DNA of 64,000 nucleotides from Cyathus striatus (taxonomy: Eukaryota; Basidiomycota; Agaricomycetes; Agaricales; Nidulariaceae): contig JAOVFP010000003.1 of assembly GCA_025738555.1 (NCBI GenBank), forward strand, positions 2,666,001 to 2,730,000. The letters run 5' to 3'. This document shows, piece after piece, positions 21,927 to 33,730 of this stretch; positions within the stretch are counted from its first letter, which is position 1; every line of letters begins with the position of its first letter. The position numbers and the translations under genes are program-made. The notes under the pieces are model-generated. The model ran no database searches. It saw only the letters and a list, made by a program, of their open reading frames with translations, and was not told where the DNA came from.

Positions 21927-24900
21927 GTATTTATGCAATCTGAGGGTGTGCTGTAACGTCACTTAAACTCTAACTGTCTGTCCGGGCCCTATTGTTATAG
22001 ATCTACTTTGCTATTAATACATCGACCTTTCCCACTGAGCGTTTTCTATATTATTGGTATTACCTTAATCCAGAACGATGATTCACAGCCATGCGGATAT
22101 TTATTTATCCAATGATCCCCGTCTTAAATGCACCAGAACGTTCCGGAAATGGAGCTGTGGTATGCACGTCGTCTCACATTCCGCTTTTTGGGATGACACA
22201 AGGAACGCATGTTGTGCGCGACCACCGGAGATCCGATAATTCAAGACAGCAGCAGTCGGTGATACAGCAGTTAGTGACGAAATGAATGGCAGATAGACTA
22301 TAGTGAGCCGTGTCATTTATATCGCGAATCAGGCTGCCGTTGTCTCCAAATCGGTATTACTCTCCCACGACACGTTGAGAAAGCGTTGAGCACACGTACT
22401 ACAACCAGTTACCAATTTTAAATGCGAACACGATGCACGGATTACGATCACCATCAAATTAAACAGCAATGAAAGATTCTGGCGATCACAGCGCTATTCA
22501 TGACGTGTACGACATGTAGATTAATATCACCTAAATATCACCTGTCTTCGAACTTTCTTCGATCGAGATGTTAAGCGGTGGCCTTTGCACCAGCTGACCC
22601 AGTGCTCAAGTGACACGATGCGAACGCAGTAAACTACAATTGCTAGAAAAGCGGTAGTAGTAGGTTATAATGCTGATGGGAGCGTGTAAGATGATAGCAC
22701 AACAACGGAACGGCGGGAAAGCTTCTAGGATATTGGATGGCGACGATGGTGAGAGGAAAAGGGGGTGCTTAACACGATATACAGGCATCCCCACGCCAAG
22801 TGAGGACCATAATTACAATGAATACCAACACGATAGCTTGCCGTGGCGTGAGGGGTAACTGCAAGAGCAGTGGAGTATAGCTTCTCTGTTCTCGCCTCTT
22901 CCAGGCAAAGTAATTACTGAGCCTAGAAGTATATTTCTGAGTTCTTAGTAATAACAAACGTCGACAAATGTAAAGACGTAAGTTTCTGATTTATTGTCAG
23001 TGAGCAGTTTGGTTAAAGAAATTGGTAGACCGAACCCATTTAAATTTAATGGCATCAATCGAACTTGATAGTCTCACATGCTGCAACGACCACCGGTAGA
23101 TCTGAGATTCAACGACAGATAAGTATCTGCACCAGGCAATGATAAAGGGCTGATATCATCTGTACTTATTCTGGTCTCACCTTGAAATGATCGAGCAGTC
23201 AAGTAGTCGATGTGAGCGTCAAGTAAATCGGAAGTTCCTGCTGTATGCCTCCCGTGGCTGAACGATACATGTTTGAACCCGATATTTAAACGGCATGATT
23301 CCAGTGTAGTGTGATACTGCTGCGAGATATGCGGCTGTAGGTTATCGGGTTAGTGGGATCGCGAGCATGCTTCTGGGGTAAGTATTGGAAGGCAATGGTG
23401 AGAAGAGTGTTTAATAATAGAGAAAGCGCTGTATACCTCAGAAACACGCGGTGCGCATTCACAATTACTCTTTACGAGAATCGAGCATCGTCAATCACAA
23501 CACAGTGAGGACTGTCACTGTTACGAATACAAACATGATGATGAGTGACCAGTGCGAGGGCGGCCGGCAAATAGAGTATACCAGTGTCGACTATTCGATG
23601 TTGATACCGTTGATCGTCCCCTCAGCGAAACGAACATTGAAAATTGTAAATATTTATTTTTATATTCTCTATCAGCCTTTGGTTAAGGAAAGTGAAACAG
23701 GGAACTTGCATACCTGTAATTTTTGTAATTGGACCGACGAACACGAGTCCCAAACCTTTCGAAGCGACTAGCTATCGAATGTCAAGATTTGAAGGAGGTT
23801 CTCTTCCGGATAGTACTTATACTATACCGTCATTTGACCGCGATAGTAAGATTGTGGTACTATATAATGCTGCACCGTTCTAATTTAAGGCGAAACGATT
23901 GTGCTATAGGTAGAATTATGGGAAATCTACGTGTACAGCCTTAGGGCAGGCGAGACTGCCTCGTGGGAACTTTTCTCATAATCGAACCACTCTAGTCTCT
24001 CGGTGTAAGACAATCGACTCTCCTCAACAATCCGACTGACCAACCACGCTTGTAACCACAGAATGGGGTAAGCGCCGTGCACAGGATACACCCCGACTGA
24101 GAGCGCACCCGCCCTACCCCGTTCAAACTTCCCAGCTGGCGTTTCTCCCGGTTCCGTACTCCGTGTCGTGCCGCTCCCCCAACTGGAGACCGTGATACTT
24201 ACGGGAAGAGGCCTTGGCTACATTAGTGTACGTCCACCGCTCTCTTCAACCAGTGAACTTGAAGTCGTACTGACGGTGGCAGCTAGCATGTACGCAGCGC
24301 AAGGGCCAACTGGGTCACTAGGGAATTGGGAAGTCTCTGTTTCCACTAAGTAAGTCATTTTCTTCGCTCTCCCTTCCCCTCCCAGTTCGCTCTTCTTTCT
24401 TTTTCCTACTTCCTCTTCTCTCGCTCTATCCTTATTTCTCGCACACATCCTCTCCCCATTCTATAGCTCGCTTTCGTCTATCTCTTCGTACCTATCATCC
24501 TCCTCTTCTTTCCCTTATCCCCTCCCTCCCCACTTTCCCGCCATCTACTTTCGTTCTCTATACCTTCACTCTCCCCATGTCTTCTGTTACGCGTATCTTC
24601 CCGTCGTGCTGACGCGCCCAACAGTGACATCCTTCTAATATCATCGCGCTCGTCATCCTCCTGGCCGTCGTCTCCTTCCTCGTAGATCTCGTTCTTCCCG
24701 TTTGTCGTTCAGGCAAAACTGAGCGGAAGCCAACGAATACACGTGTTGCTTTGCACTGTGGAAGATGTCGGAGCTGTGGAGTTGAAGCTTGCGCGTTGGT
24801 GGGGAGGAGCTATGTATGATGAACGTGATACGCTATAGTTGAGTTGGGCACCTCCTTCCCTTTTCAGTGGTGAGTTTCGTTCTTCCCTTCGCTCTTCATT

Positions 24901-25616
24901 CGTGTTACACACGTTCTCTTTGTTCCATTTGTTCCTGTACTTTGTTCATACTCTACCCCTTCCTCGTTTCCTTCTCCATAGCATTCACTACAATCTTATC
25001 TTCCTTGTTCGTCACCCCTTTCTCGTTCCCGTCCTTCTCCTCGTCCATGCCCCCACCCAAGTCCCTGTTCAGCCTTCCCACTTATGTCTTATGCGTCCCC
25101 TCAAAGACGTTCCCTTCATCTTCCTGTTCTCTTCTCGTCCACTTTCCTCGTATTCTAGAAACTCAACTCCGTCCTTTCTTCAGTGCTGTTCACACTTCTT
25201 TCCTCCCTCCCCCCTTTTCTCCGCTTTCTATCTTCTATGGTGCTTTTGTTCAAAGGATTTACTTACCTGTCCCACAGACACCGTCCAAAGTCAGCTTTAC
25301 ACGTCCTTCTCGCATCTCAACACTGTATAGGATACCAGGCTCCTTTCGGAAAAAGAGCCTGTGCGCGGCAGGGGAGGAGAGAAAGCACCCGACGGCGCAT
25401 CACAATATCAAATACCCAGTTCGCTCTCTTCCTATTGGCGTACAACAACACGTCGAAACGAAGCTGTGCCTCATTTCCCCTTCGCTAGCGAATGGTAGTG
25501 AAACCCACCACATTGTTTCGAATACGATGGAAAGTACGGATAGCTTGACGCTACGGCGGGAGGCAATGGTAGAGTGGTATTCGACAGCGGGGACATCGGA
25601 GCTCCACTGTTCACGT
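21927..25616. other. Duplicated 5' flank of NLR gene 1
   Basis: This 3.7-kb region upstream of NLR gene 1 is homologous to 39094-42757 and, for its first 1.9 kb, to 60000-61893. It is markedly more GC- and CpG-rich than the NLR coding region. Stretches 24350-24600 and 24840-25260 are strongly pyrimidine-rich on the plus strand. Open frames exist on both strands, but indels between units shift them, so I call none. A minus-strand block near 23700-23800 ends in an ACAG|GTATGC donor-like site conserved in all three units and could be an exon of an unrecognised gene. Confidence 0.6.
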
Positions 25617-26340
25617 TGATAACCCCTCTCCTCTCGCCCCACAACATTTGAACGTCGTGAAAGCCACCTCATTGAGGACAGCCGATGAATGCCAGGCAGA
25701 CGGCAGTAGCTGATGACGTAGAGGAATGCGTAAGAGCAGGGCTCATGGAGTGTTCAAAGGTGGCGATACTTAGTGAGGGGAATGTAACAGTGAAGAAGCA
25801 CAGTCAGAATCAATCCATCTACCTCTGAAAGATGTTCAAATGCCATTTGGTTTGGTCAACACTCGATTCCACATCTGTCGGCCTACTAGCATTCTCCCCC
25901 TTCCTCCCACTCCTCTTTTCTGATGCCAAGAAACTGCAGAATCTCTCGTGAAGAATGAAGGCCAGCTGGGGGTCCCAACCCACAATGCACAGCTGCGCTC
26001 ACATTTCATCATCACTCCCTCGGAGTCCAATCGTACCCCTACCCGGTTTCCCTTCCTGTCCTTACCTCTACGAGTTTGAATTCTCTACATTGTGAACCGA
26101 TAAAAACAATATATATGTCATACAAAGCTCTTTGAAATGTTTCATAGACACCCATGCCAGTCTGCACACACTTCCACCAGACCACAAGCAGCATACTATG
26201 AAAGGTATCATCAGAGCCCAACTTGAAGTGTTCCAACACCAGATCTGGAGGCTTGCTTGTGAGTATGGACTCTGGGAGGAGAGAGGGGCTTGAATGTTTA
26301 GAGGATGCTTTGTGGCACCAGTGGCTTTCATTTTGATTGA
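25617..26340. other. Unassigned sequence after NLR unit 1
   Basis: Homology with the second NLR unit stops at about 25616. I see no gene, repeat or element end in this stretch. Confidence 0.3.
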
Positions 26341-26348
26341 TCCCTGTT

Positions 26349-26562
26349 GGTAATCACTGAGGGTGTGTGATGTTTCACACCAGGGGATTGATTGATTTCA
26401 AAATGCACTGTAATGGAATCAATAATTACTATGTAGAATTTTGAAATCAATCAATTGTAGTTAATAGATTGATCAATGAATGAATGAAATCAATGGTAAA
26501 TCAGTACTATATACTAGACAATGTGAAATCAATGGGAGAATGGAATCATTGTGATTACCTTG
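26349..26562. mobile_element. Small MITE-like palindromic element
   Basis: The ends are inverted, GGTAATCACTGAGG at the left and a right end reading inward GGTAATCACAAT. The roughly 210 bp between them are filled with TGATT/AATCA and TGAAATCAATGG-type words. No clear target duplication was found, so the boundaries are approximate. Confidence 0.4.
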
Positions 26563-27057
26563 CTTGTCAAGGTTTTGCTCAGGTGAAAATGGGTTCCACT
26601 TTTTGACCTGCATGTGATTTTTCCCACATCTCCCATCTGGCACATGCACACTCCCTTCCTTTGTTTCCTTTGCATTTGTACCCTTTCCCTTTCAGGTCTC
26701 TGTTGAATGTGCAGTGTACATTCCTTCACTTACTGTTCCCCCCTCCTCTGGCTCACATCCTCCACATCCCCCAGAGTCCTGCATGCAAACTTTTCAACCA
26801 CCATTGTATTCACTTCCTAACCCTTTTAGGTCCTTCAAGTTTGGAGGTCTGTTCATTCCCCACCCTTGGTACTTTGAGATCCAGGTGGATTCTTTTCCTG
26901 AGCCATTCAGCACCTTTAACCATTCCCACTTGCCAAGTATGATAAAAGCAAGTAACTATGTTTCACTTACCAATGGATTCCAACCCTATGGCCTCAATAA
27001 AAAGCAAAAGTGAATCATTAACAATTTTGAATTAATGTCAATTAAATTAACAACATG
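26563..27057. other. Unassigned sequence
   Basis: A plus-strand frame 26714-27013 is open and Pro/Phe/Ser-rich, but I recognise no domain and have no splice or codon evidence for a gene. Confidence 0.25.
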
Positions 27058-27065
27058 CACATAGT

Positions 27066-29346
27066 CAGTAATTTACACTCCCCCAAGAGGTCTGTACAGA
27101 TCTGTACGGATCCGCACAGATCCGTACGGAATCCGCACGGAATCCGAAAATTCCGTACGGATCCGTGCGGATTCCGTGCAGATCCGTACAGACCCGTACA
27201 GACCTGTATAGATACCATACAGAATTTATATAGTGGCTATTATTATTATTAGAGGTGAATATTCTATATGGATTCCATACATATTCTGCATGGATTCTGT
27301 GTGGATTCATGCATTGCTGCCTTGTCACAGGTGTCAAGTGTGACACTACATGAAATCTGTGATACACTCAATATATAGTATCATGCTCAATGCATAGTGT
27401 CATGCTTAATGTATAGTATCACACTCAATGCATAGTGTCACACTCAACACTTAGTGTCATGCTTAATGTACAGTGTCACACTCAACACTTAGTATCACAC
27501 TTAATGTATAGTTTCATGCTTAATGCATAGTGTCACACTCAACACTTAGTATCACACTTAATGTATAGTGTCATGCTTAATGCATAGTGTCATGCTTAAT
27601 GCATAGTGTCATGCTTAATGCAGAGTGTCACACTCAACACTTCATGTCACACTCAACACTTAGTGTCACACTCAATGCTTAGTGTCACGCTTAATGCAGA
27701 GTGTCACACTCAATGCTTAGTGTCACACTCAACACTTAGTGTTACACTCAACACTTAGTGTCACACTCAACCATTAGTGTCACACTCAACCATTAGTGTC
27801 ACACTCAATGCTTAGTGTCACACTCAATGCTTAGTGTCACACTCAATGCTTAGTGTCACACTCAATGCTTAGTGTCACACTCAATGCTTAGTGTCACACT
27901 CAATGCTTAGTGTCACACTCAACCCTTAGTGTCACGCTTAATGCAGAGTGTCACACTCAATGCTTAGTGTCATGCTTAACCCTTTAGTGTTACACTCAAC
28001 ACTTAGTGTCACACTCAACCATTAGTGTCACACTCAACTGTTAGTGTCACACTCAACTGTTAGTGTCACACTCAACTGTTAGTGTCACACTCAATGCTTA
28101 GTGTCACACAATGCTTAGTGTCACACTCAACCCGTAGTGTCACACTTAACCCTTAGTGTCACACTCAATGCTTAGTGTCACACTCAACACTTAGTGTCAT
28201 GCTTAACCCTTAGTGTCATGCTTAACCCTTAGTGTTATGCTTAACCCTTAGTGTCACGCTTAATACTTAGTGTCACATTCAACCCTTAGTGTCACACTTA
28301 ATGCATAGTGTCACACTTAATGCATAGTGTCACACTTATTGCTTAGTGTCATGCTTAACACTTAGTGTCACACTCAACTCTCAGTGTCACACTCAACCCT
28401 TAGTGTCACACTCAACCCCTAGTGTCACACTCAATGCTTAGTGTCATGCTCAACACTGAGTGTCACACTCAACACTTAGTGTCACACTCAACCCCTAGTG
28501 TCACACTCAACCCCTAGTGTCACACTCAACCCTCAGTGTGTCACACTCAACCCTTAGTGTCACGCTTAATGCAGAGTGTCACACTCAATGCTTAGTGTCA
28601 AACTCAACCCTTAGTGTCACGCTTAATGCAGAGTGTCACACTCAACCCCTAGTGTCACACTCAATGCTTAGTGTCACACTCAACCCTTAGTGTCACGCTT
28701 AATGCAGAGTGTCATGCTCAATGCTTAGTGTCACACTCAATCCCTAGTGTCACACTCAATGCTTAGTGTCACACTCAACACTTAGTGTCACACTCAACCC
28801 TTAGTGTCACGCTTAATGCAGAGTGTCACACTCAATGCTTAGTGTCACACTCAACCCCTAGTGTCACACTCAATGCTTAGTGTCACACTCAACACTTAGT
28901 ATCATGCTTAACCCTTAGTGTCACACTCAATGCATAGTGTCACACTTAACCCTTAGTATCACACTCAACACTTAATGTCACAATCAACATATAGTGTCAC
29001 ACTTAAACCTTAGTGTCACGCTTAACCCTTAGTGTCACACTTAACCCTTAGTGCTTAGTATCACACAATTTTCTATTCTAATTTTCTATAAGGAAATAAG
29101 TATAATAAGATTCTGTACAGATTCTGTACAGAATCTGTACAGAATTTTTCAGGTCTGTAATGCGGAATTCTGCGGAATCCACACGGAATTTTTGATTCTG
29201 TGCGGAATCTGTGCAGAATCTGTACAGACCCAAAAAAACCTCTGCCAAAAAGAAAAAAATCTGTGCAGATTCCGCACAGATTCCGAAAATTCCGTACGGA
29301 TTCCGCGCGGATCTGTACAGAACACCTGGCTAAGGGTAAAGAGCTC
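27066..29346. mobile_element. hAT-like satellite-core element, copy 3 (youngest)
   Basis: The 8-bp repeat CACATAGT flanks it at 27058-27065 and 29347-29354. The left end is CAGTAATTTACACTCCCCC and the right end, read inward, is GAGCTCTTTACCCTTAGCC. Arms at 27066-27315 and 29107-29340 consist of TCCGTACGGA, TCTGTACAGA and TCCGCGCGGA-type palindromes, and a 1.7-kb 19-bp satellite fills the centre. CpG sites in the palindromes are largely intact, unlike copy 2. No transposase frame is present, so it must be mobilised in trans. Confidence 0.88.
27335..29070. repeat. 19-bp minisatellite array, about 90 units
   Basis: The array repeats a 19-bp unit such as TAGTGTCACACTCAATGCT with variants ending AACACT, AACCCT, AACTGT or AATGCA. 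Alternation of CACTC, CGCTT and TGCTT at the same place suggests CpG decay combined with homogenisation. There are no intervening unique spacers, and one orientation is kept throughout. The array lies wholly between the two arms of the element at 27066-29346. Confidence 0.92.
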
Positions 29347-29354
29347 CACATAGT

Positions 29355-30091
29355 GTAACTGTTAATATTCAGTCTGCATCCATGCTGTATAGTGTACCCC
29401 AAGTTTAACCTTTTTCACTTTACAGTATCATTAGTTGCCTAGTTAAATTAAACTGTAAAAACATGCATGCTACAGCTGGATGATATAGTGGATTTGACTC
29501 TCAATACTGCACCCTGGGGCATAAGTGGAATCTACAAGGCAATATCTTTTCTGAATTACTAAATGTTCTAATCCAACCCTGATTTGTGTCATTTCTTTTC
29601 TCTATCAATGCATGTGCTTAAACTAAATTGATGAATCCATACCTGAATTACCAGTGGACATGTGGAGTAATGGTACAATCATTTCAAACAAGAAAATTGT
29701 GACAACCTATTAAATCTAACCATAAACCCATCCTGTACCATCAAAAGCTCAAAAATAAAATTCATACAGTACAGTTATGGCTGAAATCTATACCATAAAT
29801 GGTTTTCATAATATGGCCATAACCTGTTACAGTATGATTGGCAGCCCTAAAATTTACTCTGTTTCTGGCATCCTTTTTAGAGTGTTTTCTATATGTTATA
29901 TAGTCAGATAATACTTTCACTTTAACAGAAGTCACTCACCAATAAATAAGTTAACCTCATCTTTGCCCCCATATGCTACCTTTTGTGACAAGAAAGGTTC
30001 TAATGATAGCAGCCACATCAATTACATGAGCAACCACAAAAAACTCAGGTATGGAATGCTTACTTTATTCTAGGATTTCCTTGAATGATTT
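29355..30091. other. AT-rich sequence, nothing recognised
   Basis: No open frame of interest, no element ends and no repeats were seen. Confidence 0.4.
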
Positions 30092-30406
30092 GGTCTTCCA
30101 ACAGCATGTGACAATTTCAGCTAGATTTGTATTTACCTCCACTAATTCAGCTAACTCAAGTGTTTTGAGCTCCTGATCCCATTGATAGAATGATTTGTCC
30201 CATTCTCAGAAATCTGCATCATAAGCTGTTCTAACAGCCCATTTTATCACATATGCAAGGGCAATCCAATGCTGGTCCTTATGCACCTCCTCTCTTGACT
30301 GTAGTAGTAGTAGTACCTGGACACAGAACTCAGGTATACTGGCTGTATCAAATTTTCTGTCAAGTTGGTAGTGCCATTTTTCAGAACTGACAGTGGCTTC
30401 ATTCAT
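30092..30406 (-). pseudogene. Hypothetical protein fragment with one stop
   Basis: A minus-strand frame starts with ATG at 30406 (MNEATVSSEKWHYQL) and runs to a TGA at 30206-30208. It then continues in frame with EWDKSFYQWDQELKT until about 30092. The stop sits in a TTC-TGA-GAA context that fits a decayed CGA codon. I do not recognise the family. Its composition is protein-like, and it lies in a region of decayed mobile DNA. Confidence 0.35.
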
Positions 30407-31997
30407 AGTTTGTATACTTATGCAAATTGCTGAGGAGAATGCAATGAAGGAAATGGGGACAGTGGGAATGGCAAAATGTATTTTATTTAATCATCTGCTC
30501 TGACTGAGTATGACTTGAACTCAATAGATCCATTCAATAGTCACAGTTTACTCACAAAACTCATGTGCTTAAACTGCAGTGAACTGTGGCTAGGATATGA
30601 TTCAAATGAGCCAGAAGCTATGTTGGATATGACTGACAAGCAAGGTTTCAGCCAACAAAGTCAGCAATTCCCAGTAGCAAAATCAATGAAAAATGAAATC
30701 AATACAGATTGGCCATGATTCCATGTACATTCTCTCTTGCTCATTCTCCTCAACTTTTATGCTGTTGTCCTCCTCACTTACACCTCCAAAGCTGAATGTC
30801 AACATTGTTCAACCCCCCTTGCCAACCCCTGTAACATTGAGTGGTCATGAATGATTCTTACCCTGAAGGTGAAGCTCTGGACAAAGGCCATGACCCTTGC
30901 ACTTATGTCTCAGAATTATACAGTACCTGGATGGCATGGAAGCTCTACACAAAGGCCACTAATGGAAAGAAGTGCTCATTCAGGGACATGGCCAGTAGAA
31001 AGGGAATATTGCAGGCTGCTATCACAAAGGGAACTAGTGCTACTCAGAATCAACCTGTAGTGACTTAGGCTCTTCCTGATATTCTTGAAAATTCTACATA
31101 AATGGGGGCATGGAGAAGGTGGCTGGGAATGGACAAGTTTCTGGGTAAGTATAATTTCTGTCTTTTTCTATGCTTTTTGACTTGGCTTGCTGATTTGCTG
31201 CATTTGGTGTGATAGATTGTCAAAGCATATGCCACAGCTGATGATGAATGGCACTTCACCACCTGCTTCACCTGTGTATGTAGAACAGCTGCAGAGAACA
31301 AGGTGAAGTAGGCATATTGGATCAAGGAGCAGGGAAATGCCACTTTCAAGGCAGGGGGGTACAGGGAATTGTTCTCTAAGGCTATCAGTGAGTTGTGAGT
31401 CCTCCATTTTCTTTGTTATCATCAGTGGCAGGGTGATGAATGTGTAGTAGTGAAATGCCTGGTTGTTCATCTATTCCATGATATGATGAATGTTTTTGTG
31501 CTGGCAATGGCCTTCATTTCTTTCTGAGTCAAGCATGCTGGCAGCATGGTGTGCTACTTGTGGCACCCTATTGATGGGCTTGCCATTCTAGCAGCATATT
31601 GCATATGCCATTGGGAAAGTCCTGCTATGGCAGGTGCTTGGTCCTAGATTGTCATCTGTGGCACATATAGGAGATTTGTGCTCTCATGTGGTCTCTTCTG
31701 TCATTGTGGCTTTACAACTACAAGAACCTGATTGTTTTCAGCCCCATCTAACTGGTGCCTTATAGCCTTCATTAACCAGGGCAGTTTCTATCTTTTCCAA
31801 TCCTCCATCAAGCCCTTTTTACTTCTCAGCCTCCTCACAGGGCAGTTGCAGTTTTCATTCATATATATTGTCAACTATGCAGTGTGGTATTGTAGTGCTT
31901 GATGGGTAGCTGGGTGTTGTGAATGTACTGCATGCATTTTAGCATACACAGATGGTGTTTGCTCAGGAATATGCCATGGTCACTGCTACAAGTGGCT
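30407..31997. other. AT-rich region with weak coding remnants
   Basis: A short plus-strand frame (30841-31068) begins MVMNDSYPEGEALDKGHD, and a possible exon starts after a GATAG acceptor near 31210. Protein-like frames can be followed with several stops, and one appears to read into the target of the insertion at 32006. I do not recognise the protein; a decayed transposon-borne gene is the most likely source. Confidence 0.3.
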
Positions 31998-32005
31998 CAC
32001 AGCTG

Positions 32006-33018
32006 GGGCCAACAGTTTTTGACAGTACACACAGTACTGAATGGTACTCAATGTACTGTGCATGTACCATGCAGTACTGATTAGTACCATAAATGTACTG
32101 TGCATACCATACATACTGCACAACAGATACTAATTTACAGTATAAATTGTAACCACTCATTTTAGTATTGCCTGCTGCTGCTTATAGCTTCATGTGCCTT
32201 ATCATCTCATCAATTCATTGTTCCCCACCCTCCACTTTCATTTCCCATGCACATATTGCTCATTCTTGGACTTTCCCTTAACTTTATAACAAATCAACAG
32301 TACATATGCTTTATAAATTATAACTGTAGGCTGTAGGATACACTGTACAAAACTACTAATTATTCCACTGTAGAAATTTGAATTATTTCGCATTTTCATA
32401 GGATTACCCTTTCTTATAATACCTAAGGTACACCATAATATATAAAGTAAAATACATAACATATATTGCAAAAAGATTCAAGAGAAAATATTAAATACTG
32501 AGCTAAATAATGTGAAATTACTTGCTCACTGTTGAGCATGATGATGAGGAAGGGTGCTCATCAACACATCACCCATCAATACATGTGGTGGCCTTGAGGA
32601 AAGTGAGTTTGATGGCATTGATGAATGTCAATGACAGCAATTGCAAACATTGATGAAGGTTAGAAGAAGCATGGGAAATTTTGAACAATGCAAAACATTG
32701 AAGGAAATGGTGTGTGGGGGGCCAGACAAAGGGGAGATAGGAGGGTAGTGTAGAGTAATTTTGAAATGTAACTCCAGTAACTACAGAATTTTCTTGCTCA
32801 GTTAATATATGGACAATAATTTTGATTCAGTACCCTGGTTATCATGGAATAATCTTACTCCAATAATGTACTGTGCATAATGAGAAATGTACCATGCATA
32901 ACCAAAAATGTACCATACATTGTACCATGCATACCATAAATAGTACCATGCAATTTTTGATGTACCACACAGTACTGTGCAGTGTACCATGCAGTACCAT
33001 CAAAAACCACTAACCCAT
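32006..33018. mobile_element. Palindrome-armed hAT-like element (GTAC-word family)
   Basis: CACAGCTG occurs directly on both sides (31998-32005 and 33019-33026). The left end is GGGCCAACAGTTTTTGACAG. The right end, read inward, is ATGGGTTAGTGGTTTTTGAT; the two align with a 2-base offset and differ only by transitions. Arms at 32020-32130 and 32868-33000 are crowded with GTACTGTGC/GCATGGTAC words. The interior (32140-32860) is AT-rich and non-coding. The ends being offset by two bases leaves the exact boundary uncertain. Confidence 0.65.
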
Positions 33019-33212
33019 CACAGCTGTGGGCTCTAGCATTTACAGTTGTTGTGCTGGATGGTCCTGGGTATTTGTCATGATGAGGACTTGTATGGGTTGG
33101 TGGATGGATTAGTGGAAGAATGTGCTCTTGCCTCATTCAGAGTTCCCCTTGCTTTTGATGTTCCACATTGTATTGAAGGAACTCATTGAGGTGTTATTGA
33201 ACACTCAGCTGT

Positions 33213-33730
33213 TATGAGACAAATGTTTAGTACCTGCTTTTAAGCAGCCAACAGTTTGGATTATGGTATGGGCATGTATTATTTCAAGAAGAAAAGGGCT
33301 ATTATTGGTGTTGGATTATCCAGGAGGAAAGGGGGGGGGAGTGACTGCAGTGCACTATCAGGAGCAGGTTTTGGAGAGTGGTTTTCATCAGTTTTATGCA
33401 GAGTTGGTACAGGAGAGAGGGCTGGTTGATTTTCAGCAAGATGGAGCTGCTTGCCACATCATGATAACAACCAAAGCTTGGTTCAAGAAAGAAGACATTC
33501 CACTTGTAGACCACCCTGCAAATTCTCCAGATATTAATCTGATTGAACCTGTCTGGGGCAATTTGAAGCATATAATTCATTTGGGTGCTCCTCCATCAAA
33601 CATTGAAAGCCTTAGAGCTACAGTATGATCTGCCTGGGATGCAATACCACAGGAGACAATTGACCAGCACATTGCAAGCATGCCAATGTGTGTCAAGGCT
33701 ATCTTGGATGCCAAAGGAGGGTCAACTTGA
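33213..33730 (+). pseudogene. Tc1-family (DDE_3) transposase, 5'-truncated
   Basis: The frame reads from about 33213 through a TGA at 33626-33628 to TGA 33728-33730. Motifs: IMVWACIISRRKG, LDYPGGKGGG, the second catalytic Asp in FQQDGA, and SPDINLIEPVWGNLK with the third acidic residue (Glu) 34-36 residues later, as in Tc1-type DDE transposases. The final SAWDAIPQETIDQHI stretch is the normal C-terminal helix. The N-terminal HTH region and first catalytic Asp are missing upstream, so this is dead. No TIRs were found around it. Confidence 0.85.

Noticed and set aside
24839..25619. Plus-strand open frames of up to 250 codons in the NLR 5' flank
   Set aside because: They lie in pyrimidine-rich DNA, giving Ser/Phe/Leu/Pro-rich products, and the equivalent frames in unit 2 are shifted by indels. 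Coding is not supported.
27335..29070. Regular short repeats as a possible CRISPR array
   Set aside because: The units are contiguous 19-mers with no unique spacers and the context is a eukaryotic mobile element with TIRs and a target duplication. It is a minisatellite.
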